A stretch of 22,236 nucleotides of DNA from Conidiobolus incongruus B7586. Lineage: Eukaryota; Entomophthoromycota; Entomophthoromycetes; Entomophthorales; Conidiobolaceae. The stretch is from contig JNEM01013469.1 of the NCBI GenBank assembly GCA_000697335.1, forward strand, positions 1-22,236. The letters run 5' to 3'. Positions 10,736 through 20,475 of this stretch are shown here, piece by piece; positions within the stretch are counted from its first letter, which is position 1, and each line of letters opens with the position of its first letter. The notes under the pieces are model-generated. The model searched no databases, was not told the DNA's origin, and worked only from the letters and a program-made list of their open reading frames with translations. Both the position numbers and the translations under genes were made by a program.

Positions 10736-13506
10736 TTACTGTTTAGGGGTTTGGGGATGATCTGAGGATACGATCTCGCCACTCTTGATGGAAATGAATA
10801 CCTTTTTACTGGGAGAAAGTGATGTTTCGTCAGCCTGAGCAGGATGAGAGTCCAACTGGTGTTTTGTCAAATCTAACTCTGCGAACATTTTGACTAATAA
10901 CGAGTTAGAAGGAATGGATGGCTGAATTTCAGCTTCGTTATTTTCTTCCAAATTAGTGTGTGATTTAGATATGGTGGGGTTTAGTAAACTGATATTATTA
11001 TTGTCATGTTCTAACTTGTCGAGTGGAGTTTGCTTCTCCAATGATGGAAAAGATTTAGGAGGCAATAAATCATCGTCGTTATCGTCCAATTTGAAATCGT
11101 CTTCCTCTACATTGGGAAGAGTATTTAATACAAATTTCTTAGATAAGGAACCAGATTTATGAAGAGTATTATCTGGGTTAGGAGATGTGAGAGTAGGTCC
11201 AGGATAAGGGCTAGCACCAAATGTTACTCGAGTAAAGAAATCATCGGGAGCAATTAAAGTTCCTAAAGCTCTTCTCATATGGGATGTGAGGTAAGTCAGA
11301 CCAATTTGGTAACTAGCATTCATCCAGCCGAATCCCTCTCTTGGAACAAATTTAAAATCAACTCCTACGTTTCCGTACTCGACTTTAACTTGATGAGTCA
11401 TAGAAACAATATCGAATTTCTCTGGTACTACACCATTGAAATCTACAAAAGACTTGGTGATTGTAAATAACCAACGATACGCTAAACGACGAGCTACTCG
11501 GGTAAAACCATAACGTTTAAAGCCTTCCCAAGCCATAATTTGGTGAGGTGCCCAACCGAAGGGATAATCCCACTGACGATTAGGACGATCCAATGAAATA
11601 AGACCTCTTGATTCTTCAGTACCACACACCAGACCTCCAGTAACTTCAAATTTATCTAAAACTGAGTCCTTTAAACGTTCAGCTTTGTCTTCGCTTACAC
11701 ATCCAGCCCATAAGGCCCAAGTTGCGGTTACCGATTCGTATACAGATTGACGTTCCAATTTGATGTTATAATCAAAATAGAGGCCCTTTTCTTCATTCCA
11801 CATATATTTATCAATAAGATATTGTCTTAATTCTGCTCTTTCGAACCAAGTTCTGAAAGTTTCAACATCTTGTATACCAGGGAATGGAAGACATTCTTCT
11901 GGATTATCGGTGATCATCTGGAATGAACCATGGAAGATATCACGGATGGTTTTAGCTATATCTACTTCATAACGGTAAAGCAAACAGTTGAGATCGACTG
12001 TAGCTAAATCAGCACATCGTTTCTCTAATCTATATGTAGTATCGTGTCCAGATTCCCTTACAGCACGATCGTGAACAAAGTATCTATCAAGTTTAGGCTC
12101 TTTGATAGTTCCATTATTATATTTTTCGTTATATTCCTCAATAGTTAAACCCAATTTCTGAGCATATGGTTCAATAATATGGTTGAAATGAGTTGACTCC
12201 GTTTCAGGTGGCATACCGATACCAGTAGGATGATAGCAGCTAAGACCAGATTTGGGATCGTATCTTGGAGCAGACATCCATATTGTATAGTATTCTTTGA
12301 TAGCAGCACGTAAAGCAACAGCTAACCATCTCTTATTCTCTTCTTCGTGCTTAGGGTCCAAATTGTGATAAACTTGAAGCGCCATATCGGTTAAGAAAGG
12401 AGGTTGTGAACGGGTCAAGTAATAACTACGATTAGCATTTAAGATTTTTCCATAATGTCTAATCTGATAAACAAAATTATTGACCATAGATTTAGCCAAG
12501 TCGATCCTTCCATCAATAATTAAACCCAAAGATTCAAAATAAGAGTCCCAACCGTACATTTCATTAAATCGGCCACCAGGAACGACAAACGGTGTACCTT
12601 TAAGAGTTGTACCAGTACCATCTTCTTTAGGAACTTCTTCAAGGCCTAAACTCAAAATTCCCGGAAGCTGATTGAGGGATTTTACATATTGAGGTGTGAT
12701 GTCTTCAGGAAGTCTTTCAACTTCCAATTCCAAATAAGGTTTATCTTTAGCTACTTGATTAAAATACTTCCAAGCGACATCATCTTCAAACGGGATATAA
12801 ATTCTGGGTTTTCGATTTTTACTCCTATTTTTAGGATCTTGGCAAATTCTCTCCAATCCATCAGAATCGATAGATCGTGTCAAACCATCCCAAAAGCTGT
12901 GACGAATCATTCTAGAAAGTCTGTCAACAGGATTTTCATTTAATCTAGCTTCGTCCAAAACGATAAATTTCCTGTTATAATCCCTAGCGAGTGCTAATTC
13001 TTGCAATAAATTAGACAACATATAAGTTCCTCGAATATCATACTTTTTAAACCCATAACTATTAGCTGTACCCACTTTCAAAATTTTGGGACCCGAATCA
13101 TTAACTGTGACTTGAAAGTCGCCGTCTGTATCTTCCTGTTCTAAAATTTGTCGAGCTGTCTCTTCTACATTTAATAGAAATTTTCTCGGTTCGGAAGTTT
13201 TTTCATCTTGATTTAAAAATTAATATTGAAAAAAAAATTAATTTAATATAAAATTATAAACTTACCATGAGAAGCTCTTCTTCTGTGATAAAACTTTTCA
13301 CTGGGTTCAGACGATTCAGTTGCTCTGGGATGATAATATCCAGCACTGTGACTCTAACCTTATTATTAATAAAAAAAGTTTTAAAAAATAATTATGAGAA
13401 TTACCAAACTAAATGTTCTGTTTCTGCTGATAGTATGATTCTTAGTCTGATTAACTGTATAATAAGTATGAGAAGGGGCTAAACTATCCAATTGTTCTTG
13501 ACTCAT
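10736..13506 (-). CDS. NTH1: Neutral (cytosolic) trehalase, GH37
   Basis: Hydrolyses the storage and stress sugar trehalose to glucose in the cytosol. Exons 13506-13405, 13353-13266 and 13206-10736, with introns of 51 and 59 bp, encode 886 residues from MSQEQLDSLA. The tail of exon 1 (RNRTFS, Ser33) and of exon 2 (RRRAS, Ser62) sits where yeast Nth1 has its PKA/14-3-3 sites Ser60 and Ser83. The calcium-binding loop DTDGDFQVTVND is at 89-100. Trehalase signature 1 PGGRFNEMYGWDSYF is at 273-287 and signature 2 QWDYPFGWAPHQ at 608-619. The likely catalytic acids are Asp452 (in RESGHD) and Glu659 (in VPEKFD), by match to yeast Asp478 and Glu674. The end of the catalytic domain (RRALG...FF, about 721) is followed by a 165-residue tail rich in Ser, Asn, Asp and Pro that yeast Nth1 (751 residues) lacks. 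No signal peptide. Divergent from NFU1 across 2 kb. Confidence 0.96.
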
Positions 13507-15500
13507 AGTAGATAATTCCAAAAATTATCAAAACGAACTTTGATATTTTTAATAATGAAAATAATTGATTGATCAATTAAAGAGGTATAAAATTTTACAA
13601 TAGTCGTTAAGACTTCTTATATTATCCTTGAATAATTAACAGATGGATTGAAAAACGATCAATACTATTTGAAAATTTAAACAATTGACAAATCATACAA
13701 AATATTTAATTGCTTTTGATGTAACACTTAAATTTGATAAAATTAGTTGGCTTACAATGAGTACACATGTGGGTTCATTTGGGTATGACTGTTATATGTT
13801 GTAGGCATTACATCACATTGGTTATGATGATTTAACACGATGAATTATTTGTAATATGGGTTTATTTGGTGTTAAAAATGAGTCTATAGTATTAACTAAA
13901 GCTATTTTAGCAAGATCTATAAATAACATTGACAATTCTCTGCAATAATTGATATTTTCTAAAAAAAGTTAATCTCATCTATTCTACCTTATCTGCAAGT
14001 TTACCATTTTGACTAAATTAAATATTTCAGAATACACATTCTATAAGAATTTTGAATGAAATACTAACAAAAGTGAGTGATTAAAATATAGAAATTGACT
14101 AATTTTTTCTTATATAGATAACACTTCATGATTCGTAGCAGATAAAAAATAAAATGAGATAAACCAATATTAGCCTGTGTTAATGAAATGATTTTTGAAT
14201 CATAAACAAAATTTATCAGATTAAATACTGAAATTTGATGAATTTGAGTTTTGAAACTATATCAAATTTTGAAAATAACATAATCATAAAATTCAAATTA
14301 TTAATAATATAACTCAAAATCTAAATAAAATATTTTCAATTATATCATAAATTTATTATTAAAATTTTTGTCTTTTTGTTCTTGAATATTGCTAAAAGTT
14401 CACTATTATATATAAATTTGTGTACATAATTTTGAGACAATGTTGAATTTTCAACTTTAATCAACTGTTCAATTGCGATTATTATTCGAGTTAATGCAAT
14501 ATTTAATAAAATAATTAATAGTAATTACATTTCAATAGTTATTAGAAATAATAGATAAAAGCATTATTTATTAACGCCTCTCAAACAACTGAATAAAGTA
14601 CATCATTCTTGTTGAATCATAAATGATTAAGAAAAATATTGAATTATTATATATATAAATTCTTAAAACATTTATCAATTTTTCCATAAATTATTTTTCA
14701 TATGTTAAATTTTCTATATTATATTGTTGATTGATGTAAGTTATAGTCTGAGATCATATTTAATACTCTTTCCGATTTAAATATTAAACTCATTTTATAT
14801 TATGTAATATTTTAATCTTTAGATTATTGATGATGATTTTGACTATACTCAATGTAATATAGCTATATAAAACAATATTATTAATATTTAAATAATCTTC
14901 AATTTTAAAGGTTGTTATGATGAATGATATATTATTTGAAAAACCCCATTTTTAGAATAACTAATTCCATTATACACTTTTTTAAATTGTAATTATATAA
15001 GATATCTGCTTAGAATTATAAATTAAATAATAATTTAAGTTTGATAGTTATCATACTTTTAAAATTATACATTCATATATTTCAGAAATAAGATAAATTT
15101 AAAATCCATCAATTAATTTATGAAGTTTAATTTTTTAGAAAGAATATGTTTGATTTTGAAAGTTTTAAAATTTAATCATGGATATATGATCATGTGATTT
15201 TAATCAAATAAAACAAGTATAAAGTTTTTAGATATCATTTTACAAACTGTTGAATTTATTTTAATATCTTCTTTTTTCTAAGTTTATAGAAAGTATGTTT
15301 TAACTTCAATTTTATATATTTATAAAAATTCAAATATTATTTTGACAATATCCGAATATTAAATCAGTATCAAGATATCGAATAAATTCGGTTAAAATCA
15401 AGATCGATAAGATAATGATGAAAAAAATTCCCATAAAATTAAATAGAATATATTTATACAAATAAGATACAATCCATTATGATTAATAATCAAACTTATT
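13507..15500. other. Divergent intergenic region between trehalase and NFU1
   Basis: About 2 kb of AT-rich DNA must hold both promoters. The section near 13740-13880 is slightly richer in G+C, on the trehalase side. I found no STRE (AGGGG/CCCCT) close to the trehalase start and no clear TATA box for either gene. No open frame of note. Confidence 0.5.
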
Positions 15501-15536
15501 AATATCAATATCAATATCAATATCAATATCAATATA
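15501..15536 (+). repeat. Hexanucleotide repeat (AATATC)n just before the NFU1 start
   Basis: Five perfect tandem copies of AATATC (15501-15530) are followed by an AATATA variant, ending two bases before the NFU1 start codon at 15539. It therefore probably lies in the 5' leader of the transcript and is a likely length-variable site. Confidence 0.85.
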
Positions 15537-15538
15537 AA

Positions 15539-16380
15539 ATGATTCGCACAGTTGCCAAAAGATCTGCTATTATTAAACAGAGCTCAAATTTATTATCTCG
15601 ATCAATATTGACTTCTTCATGGTCACAAATTAATCAATTCGGCCTCCAATCTAAAAATTTTCAAATAAAATTAAAACCACAATGGCAACCTAGTAAATAA
15701 TTATTAATTCAAATTCAATTCAAAGTTAATTAATGCTCTTTCAACTAGTTAGAACTATGTTCATTCAGACTGAAGCCACTCCCAATGAAGATTCCATCAA
15801 ATTCATCCCCGGGGTTGAAGTAATGGGAGACAGAGGTACTGCAGAATTTTTAAGTTCTAGAGATAGTATGAAGTCGCCACTCGCCAAAAGATTATTTTTA
15901 ATTGAAGGAGTTGCCAGCGTATTTTACGGTCCCGACTTTATTACAGTAACTAAGAGTCCCGAAGCCGCCTGGCCTACCCTCAAACCCGATATTTTCTCTA
16001 CAATCATGGATTTCTTTGCCTCTCAACAGCCTTTAATTCTTGATGAAGACTTACCCTCAGATACTACCATTTTACCCGAAGATTCTGAAACTGTTCAAAT
16101 GATTAAAGAATTGTTGGAAACTCGTATTCGTCCCTCAATTCAAGATGATGGTGGTGATATCGAATATATGGGTTTTGAAGATGGTGTCGTTAAGTTGAAG
16201 CTCAAAGGCGCCTGTAGAACATGTAGCTCTTCAGTTGTCACATTAAAAAACGGTATTGAGAACATGCTCATGCATTATATTCCTGAAGTTACATCAGTCG
16301 AGCAAGTTCCCGATGAACTCGAAGAAGTGGGACACAAAGCTTTCCAAATGTTTGAAGAAACTATTCGAGTTCGCAAATAA
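15539..16380 (+). CDS. NFU1: Mitochondrial iron-sulfur cluster carrier NFU1
   Basis: Receives or carries 4Fe-4S clusters in the mitochondrial matrix for targets such as lipoyl synthase. Exons 15539-15692 and 15749-16380, joined by a 56-bp GT-AG intron, give 261 residues. The ATG at 15733 lies inside the intron and is not the start: splicing restores [14 protein letters not shown], the conserved beginning of the mature protein. Residues 1-51 ([12 protein letters not shown]...) are Arg/Lys/Ser-rich without acidic residues, as in a mitochondrial presequence. The Nfu N-terminal domain spans about 55-145, with KFIPG and a run very close to human NFU1 ([16 protein letters not shown]). The NifU C-terminal domain spans about 165-240, with [14 protein letters not shown], the cluster-binding C207-R-T-C210, and LKNGIENML. 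Length is typical. No gene partner is adjacent. Confidence 0.96.
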
Positions 16381-17021
16381 TCAGTTTAAATTTTATTTAT
16401 CAGTAATATTCTCACTGTAATGAGTGTTATTATTAAGGTATACAATATTCATCAATTATGTCATTAAAATCATAAAATATAATCATCAAAATTTATTACA
16501 ATTTTGTATTTTTAATATCATTTTAAGCTATCTTTGTTTTCAAAGATATTAATTTTCTATTAAGTTATTTTTAATAACGAATTGACCCATTACTGATTCA
16601 TTAGTAAATAATTTCCGATTACTTTACAAGTGATGAAAAACAAATTACAATATGGATCATCTTTGAATTTCTGATTGGGCATAATACAGTTTGATAAATT
16701 ATAATGATTTCATATGTTAAATTTTACTAAATAAAATTTCAATCGAAATACTATTAAAAATTAATAAAATGATGTAAATGAGAAAAAATTGAAAGAATCA
16801 CTTAATTTTGGATAGTGTAATGGTATAAAGCGAACATTGATAAACATTGAAAATATAATGTGAAACCAGTTGTTTATTATATATCATGTGTAATAATATA
16901 TAAATTTTAAATAAATATTTAAGTTTATAAAACAAAATCAAAACAAAGAGCAATGAAAAATCTTAAAGCTTGGTAGTTGAATTAAGTTCAAAAATATGAA
17001 GTTGAAGACAAAACTTACAGA
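16381..17021. other. AT-rich intergenic DNA, NFU1 3' flank
   Basis: No open frame or RNA gene is seen. At the right end, on the minus strand, a T4 run (17010-17013) sits nine nucleotides past the tRNA-Gly 3' end and is its likely Pol III terminator. Confidence 0.5.
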
Positions 17022-17092
17022 TGCAATGACGGGGAATCGAACTCCGGTCTACCGCGTGGCAGGCGGTAATTATACCACTAAACCACCATTGC
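17022..17092 (-). tRNA. tRNA-Gly (GCC)
   Basis: A 71-nt cloverleaf on the minus strand. The acceptor GCAATGG pairs with TCATTGC (last pair G-U) and is followed by discriminator A. The anticodon stem ACCGC/GCGGT is perfect around the loop CTGCCAC, giving anticodon GCC. The A box is TGGTTTAGTGG and the B box AGTTCGATTCC. There is no intron. The CCA end is not encoded, as expected for a nuclear tRNA. One oddity is an A52-C62 mismatch in the T stem, where the usual pair is G-C. A T4 terminator follows after nine nucleotides. Confidence 0.93.
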
Positions 17093-17306
17093 CCAATTTA
17101 ACTGTCACATTTATTAGCTCCTTGAGCGTCATCGAGGATACTGACATAGCCATTGTGTAAGCCAGATTGTGAAGCATTGTGCCTACAAATTGAGGTAGAC
17201 TGCCGATGATCAGTTCCCTGGCTATCCGACCATGATTACTGTTGAATGGGGCATTAAAGAGGGCGACTAAATCAGCAGTAGTAGTGGCAGTGTGAGGATT
17301 TGACAT
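17070..17306 (-). CDS. Possible small protein in a G+C-richer block (doubtful)
   Basis: The frame from ATG 17306 encodes 78 residues (MSNPHTATTTADLVALFNAP...), with amphipathic stretches and no family that I recognise. Its base content is about 45% G+C over 17101-17310, far above the flanks and like real exons here. A pyrimidine-rich stretch ending CTTCTTAG, a good splice acceptor, sits one base before the ATG, so the frame may instead be an internal exon of a gene I cannot rebuild. Its last codons and stop fall inside the tRNA-Gly gene, which argues against the annotated end being real. A second open frame (17503-17267, MAYLCQPFPLN...) overlaps its start by 40 bases in another frame. Treat as a pointer to the block, not a firm gene. 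Confidence 0.22.
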   Translation of the reverse strand: MSNPHTATTTADLVALFNAPFNSNHGRIARELIIGSLPQFVGTMLHNLAYTMAMSVSSMTLKELINVTVKLGNGGLVV

Positions 17307-17503
17307 GCTAAGAAGGCAAAGTCACAGAATATCAATAGGAATGGATGCAGACGGATAATAGAATATGTCTCAAGTGAAGCTATAAGCGGCCCCTTGAGTA
17401 TGTTTGAGAGCAGGTTTTTAATAGGAAAATAAGGTTTATTTGTAGAGTAGAATAGAAAGTCTTCCTTTGGATTGAGTGGGAAGGGTTGGCATAAATAGGC
17501 CAT

Positions 17504-18051
17504 TACGGATCAATAGCGTGGTTGTAAGACATATAGATTTTGTGATATCAAGGGTTTAGAGCCTTATTCATAACTGGTTGAGATTATTTATATGGCTTAA
17601 TTGGGATAATCGGTGATTTGGTAGTGATTTTGAGTGAGAGAAGGTATCCATTTCTTTCTGATGGTAATAACTTGGATTGAAAATATCCTTTAACAATTAT
17701 TTTTTGATTATGAGTCATTTTATTTTGCAGTTTTTATATATTAAACTTGTCTTGTATTTTATTAATTATAATATTTACATCCAATTCCAGCTTGTCTTAA
17801 ATCGCCATTTACCTTAATTCCAATAATCTTAATATTATTTATTTATTTATTTTATATTATTGCTAAATATTCAATTTCACAAATTTTATTATTTTTTAGC
17901 AATTTCAAAATTAAAAAAGATAAATATAATATCATGTTTCAGGTATTTACAAAACAAAACTTGCAAAATGACAAGAAAGGAATGATAATATCTATAGAGT
18001 TTAATTTTTCAACCAAATTTTTAGAATTTTTAGTTTTGAAAGTAATAAAAA
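17504..18051. other. Intergenic DNA of falling G+C content
   Basis: 17504-17700 is still somewhat G+C-enriched compared with the desert but has no open frame, splice-joined exon or RNA that I can identify. From 17700 the sequence becomes ordinary AT-rich DNA. Confidence 0.4.
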
Positions 18052-18170
18052 GGTCAGCTCAACTGCATCTTTATCCGAGAGTAAAGTACCAGTCGAGTCG
18101 GGCCGTACAAAAATTGAGGCCTATTGAGTTGATGCGAGCTCAATAGAAGATGAGTTTTTCGCTCATCTTG
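18052..18170. ncRNA. Candidate structured RNA block (strand uncertain)
   Basis: A compact G+C-richer island in AT-rich DNA with several nested or adjacent helices. CTTTA/TAAAG (18069-18073 with 18082-18086) closes an 8-nt loop. GGCC/GGCC (18101-18104 with 18118-18121) can pair. CTATTGAG/CTCAATAG (18121-18128 with 18139-18146) is a perfect 8-bp stem with a 10-nt loop. Immediately after it, AAGATGAG/CTCATCTT (18147-18154 with 18162-18169) is another perfect 8-bp stem with a 7-nt loop. On the minus strand an Sm-like AATTTTTG lies within 18109-18116 and a T5 run follows the block (complement of the A run just before 18052). I tried U1-U6, U11, U12, U3, SRP, RNase P and 5S by eye and none fits. 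The open frame across it is low-complexity and not convincing. Confidence 0.3.
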
Positions 18171-18706
18171 TCATTTTCCTTACTCTTTAATTAAGACAAA
18201 TCATTTAATTTTCAGCTGTAAACTAAATTTATTGTCGATTTATAATATTTTGTAATTATGGGATTATACTTGAATTTTTTTTTCGAATTTCTAGAACGTT
18301 CAATAGATTGATTTAATTAATGCTTTGCAATCTTGATTTTATCAATTTGTCTATCAATACTTCATCCATAATTTTTTATATGAATATTTTTAAAATTATC
18401 AATATCAAAATATATTAAAAATATTTATTTAATTGATTTTAGATTTATTTAAAAATTCATATTGTCAAATCTATAATCATGTCTCAAATAGGGAATTCTT
18501 AAAATTTTTTCTAACATTGGATATTGTAATGATATTTTATCAATATAAATTATTAAATAAATGGAATCGATTAAATTGTATTTTATGCAAATATTCCACG
18601 CTTCTACTATTAAATGGCTTTATTAAGGTAACATGTCTTGAGTAATTTTTTCAAATGATTTCCAACTCAAAGAGTCCTAAAACAAATGATACTTGAAATT
18701 GAGTGA
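18171..18706. other. Intergenic DNA upstream of the first Rtc3-like gene
   Basis: AT-rich, with one chance open frame (18433-18645). No further RNA or coding signal is supported until the promoter elements that begin at 18707. Confidence 0.45.
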
Positions 18707-18714
18707 TGACGTCA
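18707..18714 (+). promoter_or_regulatory. CRE/ATF-type site TGACGTCA, first Rtc3-like gene
   Basis: A perfect palindromic TGACGTCA, the site bound by CREB/ATF-type bZIP factors (Sko1, Atf1 and kin in fungi). It lies 48 bp before the TATA box, start to start; the second paralog has the same site at the same distance. Confidence 0.7.
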
Positions 18715-18754
18715 AATAGTTTTTATTTTAGCTAATGATTGTGGGGAAATGAGG

Positions 18755-18762
18755 TATAAATA
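18755..18762 (+). promoter_or_regulatory. TATA box of the first Rtc3-like gene
   Basis: TATAAATA lies 100 bp before the start codon, start to start. It is preceded by GTGGGGAAATGAGG, which resembles the GTAGGGAATGAAG before the TATA box of the second paralog. Confidence 0.75.
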
Positions 18763-18854
18763 TGGTTCAAAGATCTCCCCACAAAAATTATAATAAAAAT
18801 ATTATTAATCAATCCAAGTCTTTTTAATCAATATAACACTATATTATCAATAAT

Positions 18855-19284
18855 ATGTCTAAAATTAGTTACAAGTGTGTTTTCAAAAGTGAGCACAATA
18901 ATGATTTATTTGTTTATGTTGAAGATGTTGATTTGTTGAAAAAGTGGAAGTCAGGTTAGTGTCACCATTTATCTCCAATGTTTATTATTTAAGACTTATT
19001 CTGTATTGTAGACTCTACGATTCCTTTAGCTCAAGTGGTTCAAACTTTCGATATCTTCGATACTGATACAGGCAGTCACACTGGTAAGACTTCTAAAGCA
19101 TCCAAAGCCACTATCAGGTAACATATTCTTTATCCAATATTTTGAAAGTTAGGTCTAACATTTTACATTTAGTAATGCTTTAGGCACCGATGATACCGAC
19201 GAAGCTATTAAAAAGATTCTTCGAGAAGGGGAGCTAATTAAAGCTTCAGCCTTTAGTGAACGAGTTGGTGTTCATTATCAATAA
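18855..19284 (+). CDS. Rtc3-like SBDS N-terminal domain protein, copy 1
   Basis: Three exons, 18855-18954, 19012-19117 and 19173-19284, with GT-AG introns of 57 bp (phase 1) and 55 bp (phase 2), give 105 residues starting MSKISYKCVF. The whole protein is one SBDS N-terminal-type domain of the yeast Rtc3 (YHR087W, 111 residues) kind: a beta-strand start with a FVYVEDVDLLKKWKS helix region, IPLAQVVQTFDIFDT, SHTGKTSKAS, and the conserved ...AIKKILREGEL end. It lacks the later SBDS domains, so it is not the ribosome-maturation factor itself. The yeast homolog is linked to RNA metabolism but its biochemistry is unsettled. The gene has its own CRE and TATA boxes, and an AATAAA lies at 19417. The adjacent copy 2 is 85% identical over the first 100 residues. 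Confidence 0.9.
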
Positions 19285-20347
19285 TCAAATCACTCTGTGG
19301 AGCAATGCAAACACCATACTATGTTTTCATCCAATTTAATGCAAACAATTATTGGAATTCGAATCGATTGATATTCACATTTTGAACTGTAGAATTGTTA
19401 TTGATATTCAATCTTGAATAAATATTTTGCATTTCAAAGAAAATTAAAATTTGAAATAGACCCTTGTGAATTCAGTGTAAATTAAACTTTAGTTTGTCTA
19501 AAATATTTGATCATATTGTATTAAAATATATTTATAGCAATATTTAATTAAATCATTGATTTGGAATCTTATTATACCATTATGATTATATCATATAATT
19601 AGTTTTCAGTTATCTTATCAATGGATCTAATAAATACAATATTTGATTATATATATTTCATTTAATTTCTTGAACAACTTCAATGTTTATATCAACTCAT
19701 GATCAAATTTATTGTTTAAATTTTCAATCCAATGATACTTAAAGTATATTATTTTGTACAATTATATTATTGAACTTATCAAGGTTTTCATTAGTTGTTT
19801 GAATACTAAAAATTAGAATAAACTTCACTAGTTGGTTAAAAATATTTGGTTAATAAATAATATTCAATTTAAAATACATACAATTGTACTTAATAATAAC
19901 AGTTCAATTTTTCAAATATCAATATAACTCATATATTATTTTCAAAAGGATCAAAGGTCAATACTAAACTCGGCATATATTCTTTGAAAAATTATTATAT
20001 ACATAATTCAAATTAATTATATTTAATTATATAAATAAAACCAAAAAAGATTCGAATTAGTAGTAAAATTCTAGAATATTTTACATATTGGAATTAACAC
20101 TTTCTCTTGAATAAGTAATTCTCAAGTTTCATATCTAAACTGTGACTCTGTGATTTTTTATTATCAAAATAAATGAATTCTCAAGCAAATGAATAAGATT
20201 ATTTTCTACTCTATTCTATTCTATTCAGAATTTTACAAATTTTTAATATTTTGTGACTCTGATTTATTTAATACGTCATGAGAAGAATCTCAATATAAAT
20301 CTAAATATCTTCTCAAAACGAAAAGGATGGATTCAGAACTGAAATTA
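19285..20347. other. Intergenic DNA between the two Rtc3-like genes
   Basis: AT-rich apart from the 3' UTR of copy 1. Two GTGACTCTG motifs (20142-20150 and 20253-20261), each containing the Gcn4/AP-1-type core TGACTC, lie upstream of copy 2. A CTATT pentamer repeat lies at about 20211-20226. No open frame of note. Confidence 0.45.
19417..19422 (+). terminator. Likely poly(A) signal AATAAA, first Rtc3-like gene
   Basis: AATAAA lies 133 nt past the stop codon. In DNA this AT-rich such a hexamer can arise by chance, so the call rests mainly on position. Confidence 0.4.
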
Positions 20348-20355
20348 TGACGTCA
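20348..20355 (+). promoter_or_regulatory. CRE/ATF-type site TGACGTCA, second Rtc3-like gene
   Basis: A perfect TGACGTCA, 48 bp before the TATA box start to start, exactly as at copy 1. Confidence 0.7.
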
Positions 20356-20395
20356 GATGATTTCATTCTTTAGTTTTGTAATGTAGGGAATGAAG

Positions 20396-20403
20396 TATAA
20401 ATA
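20396..20403 (+). promoter_or_regulatory. TATA box of the second Rtc3-like gene
   Basis: TATAAATA lies 80 bp before the start codon, start to start, directly after GTAGGGAATGAAG, which resembles the same-position stretch of copy 1. Confidence 0.75.
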
Positions 20404-20475
20404 GAGTTTCTGAAACTGCTTTCCATTTCATATAAAAAAAGTATTAATATCAATTCAAACGAAAGATTTAACAAT

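Noticed and set aside
10956-13482. Plus-strand open frames opposite the trehalase gene
   Set aside because: They lie antisense to firmly supported trehalase exons and have no independent signals.
15733-15748. ATG at 15733 as the NFU1 start
   Set aside because: It lies inside a GT-AG intron; the upstream exon supplies a mitochondrial presequence and joins in frame to the conserved RTMFIQT segment.
17934-18146. 70-residue plus-strand open frame
   Set aside because: Its first half is AT-rich low complexity and its second half is the hairpin block; an RNA structure explains the latter better.
18433-18645. 70-residue plus-strand open frame
   Set aside because: AT-rich, Leu/Asn/Ile/Lys-rich, no family resemblance and no splice or promoter support.
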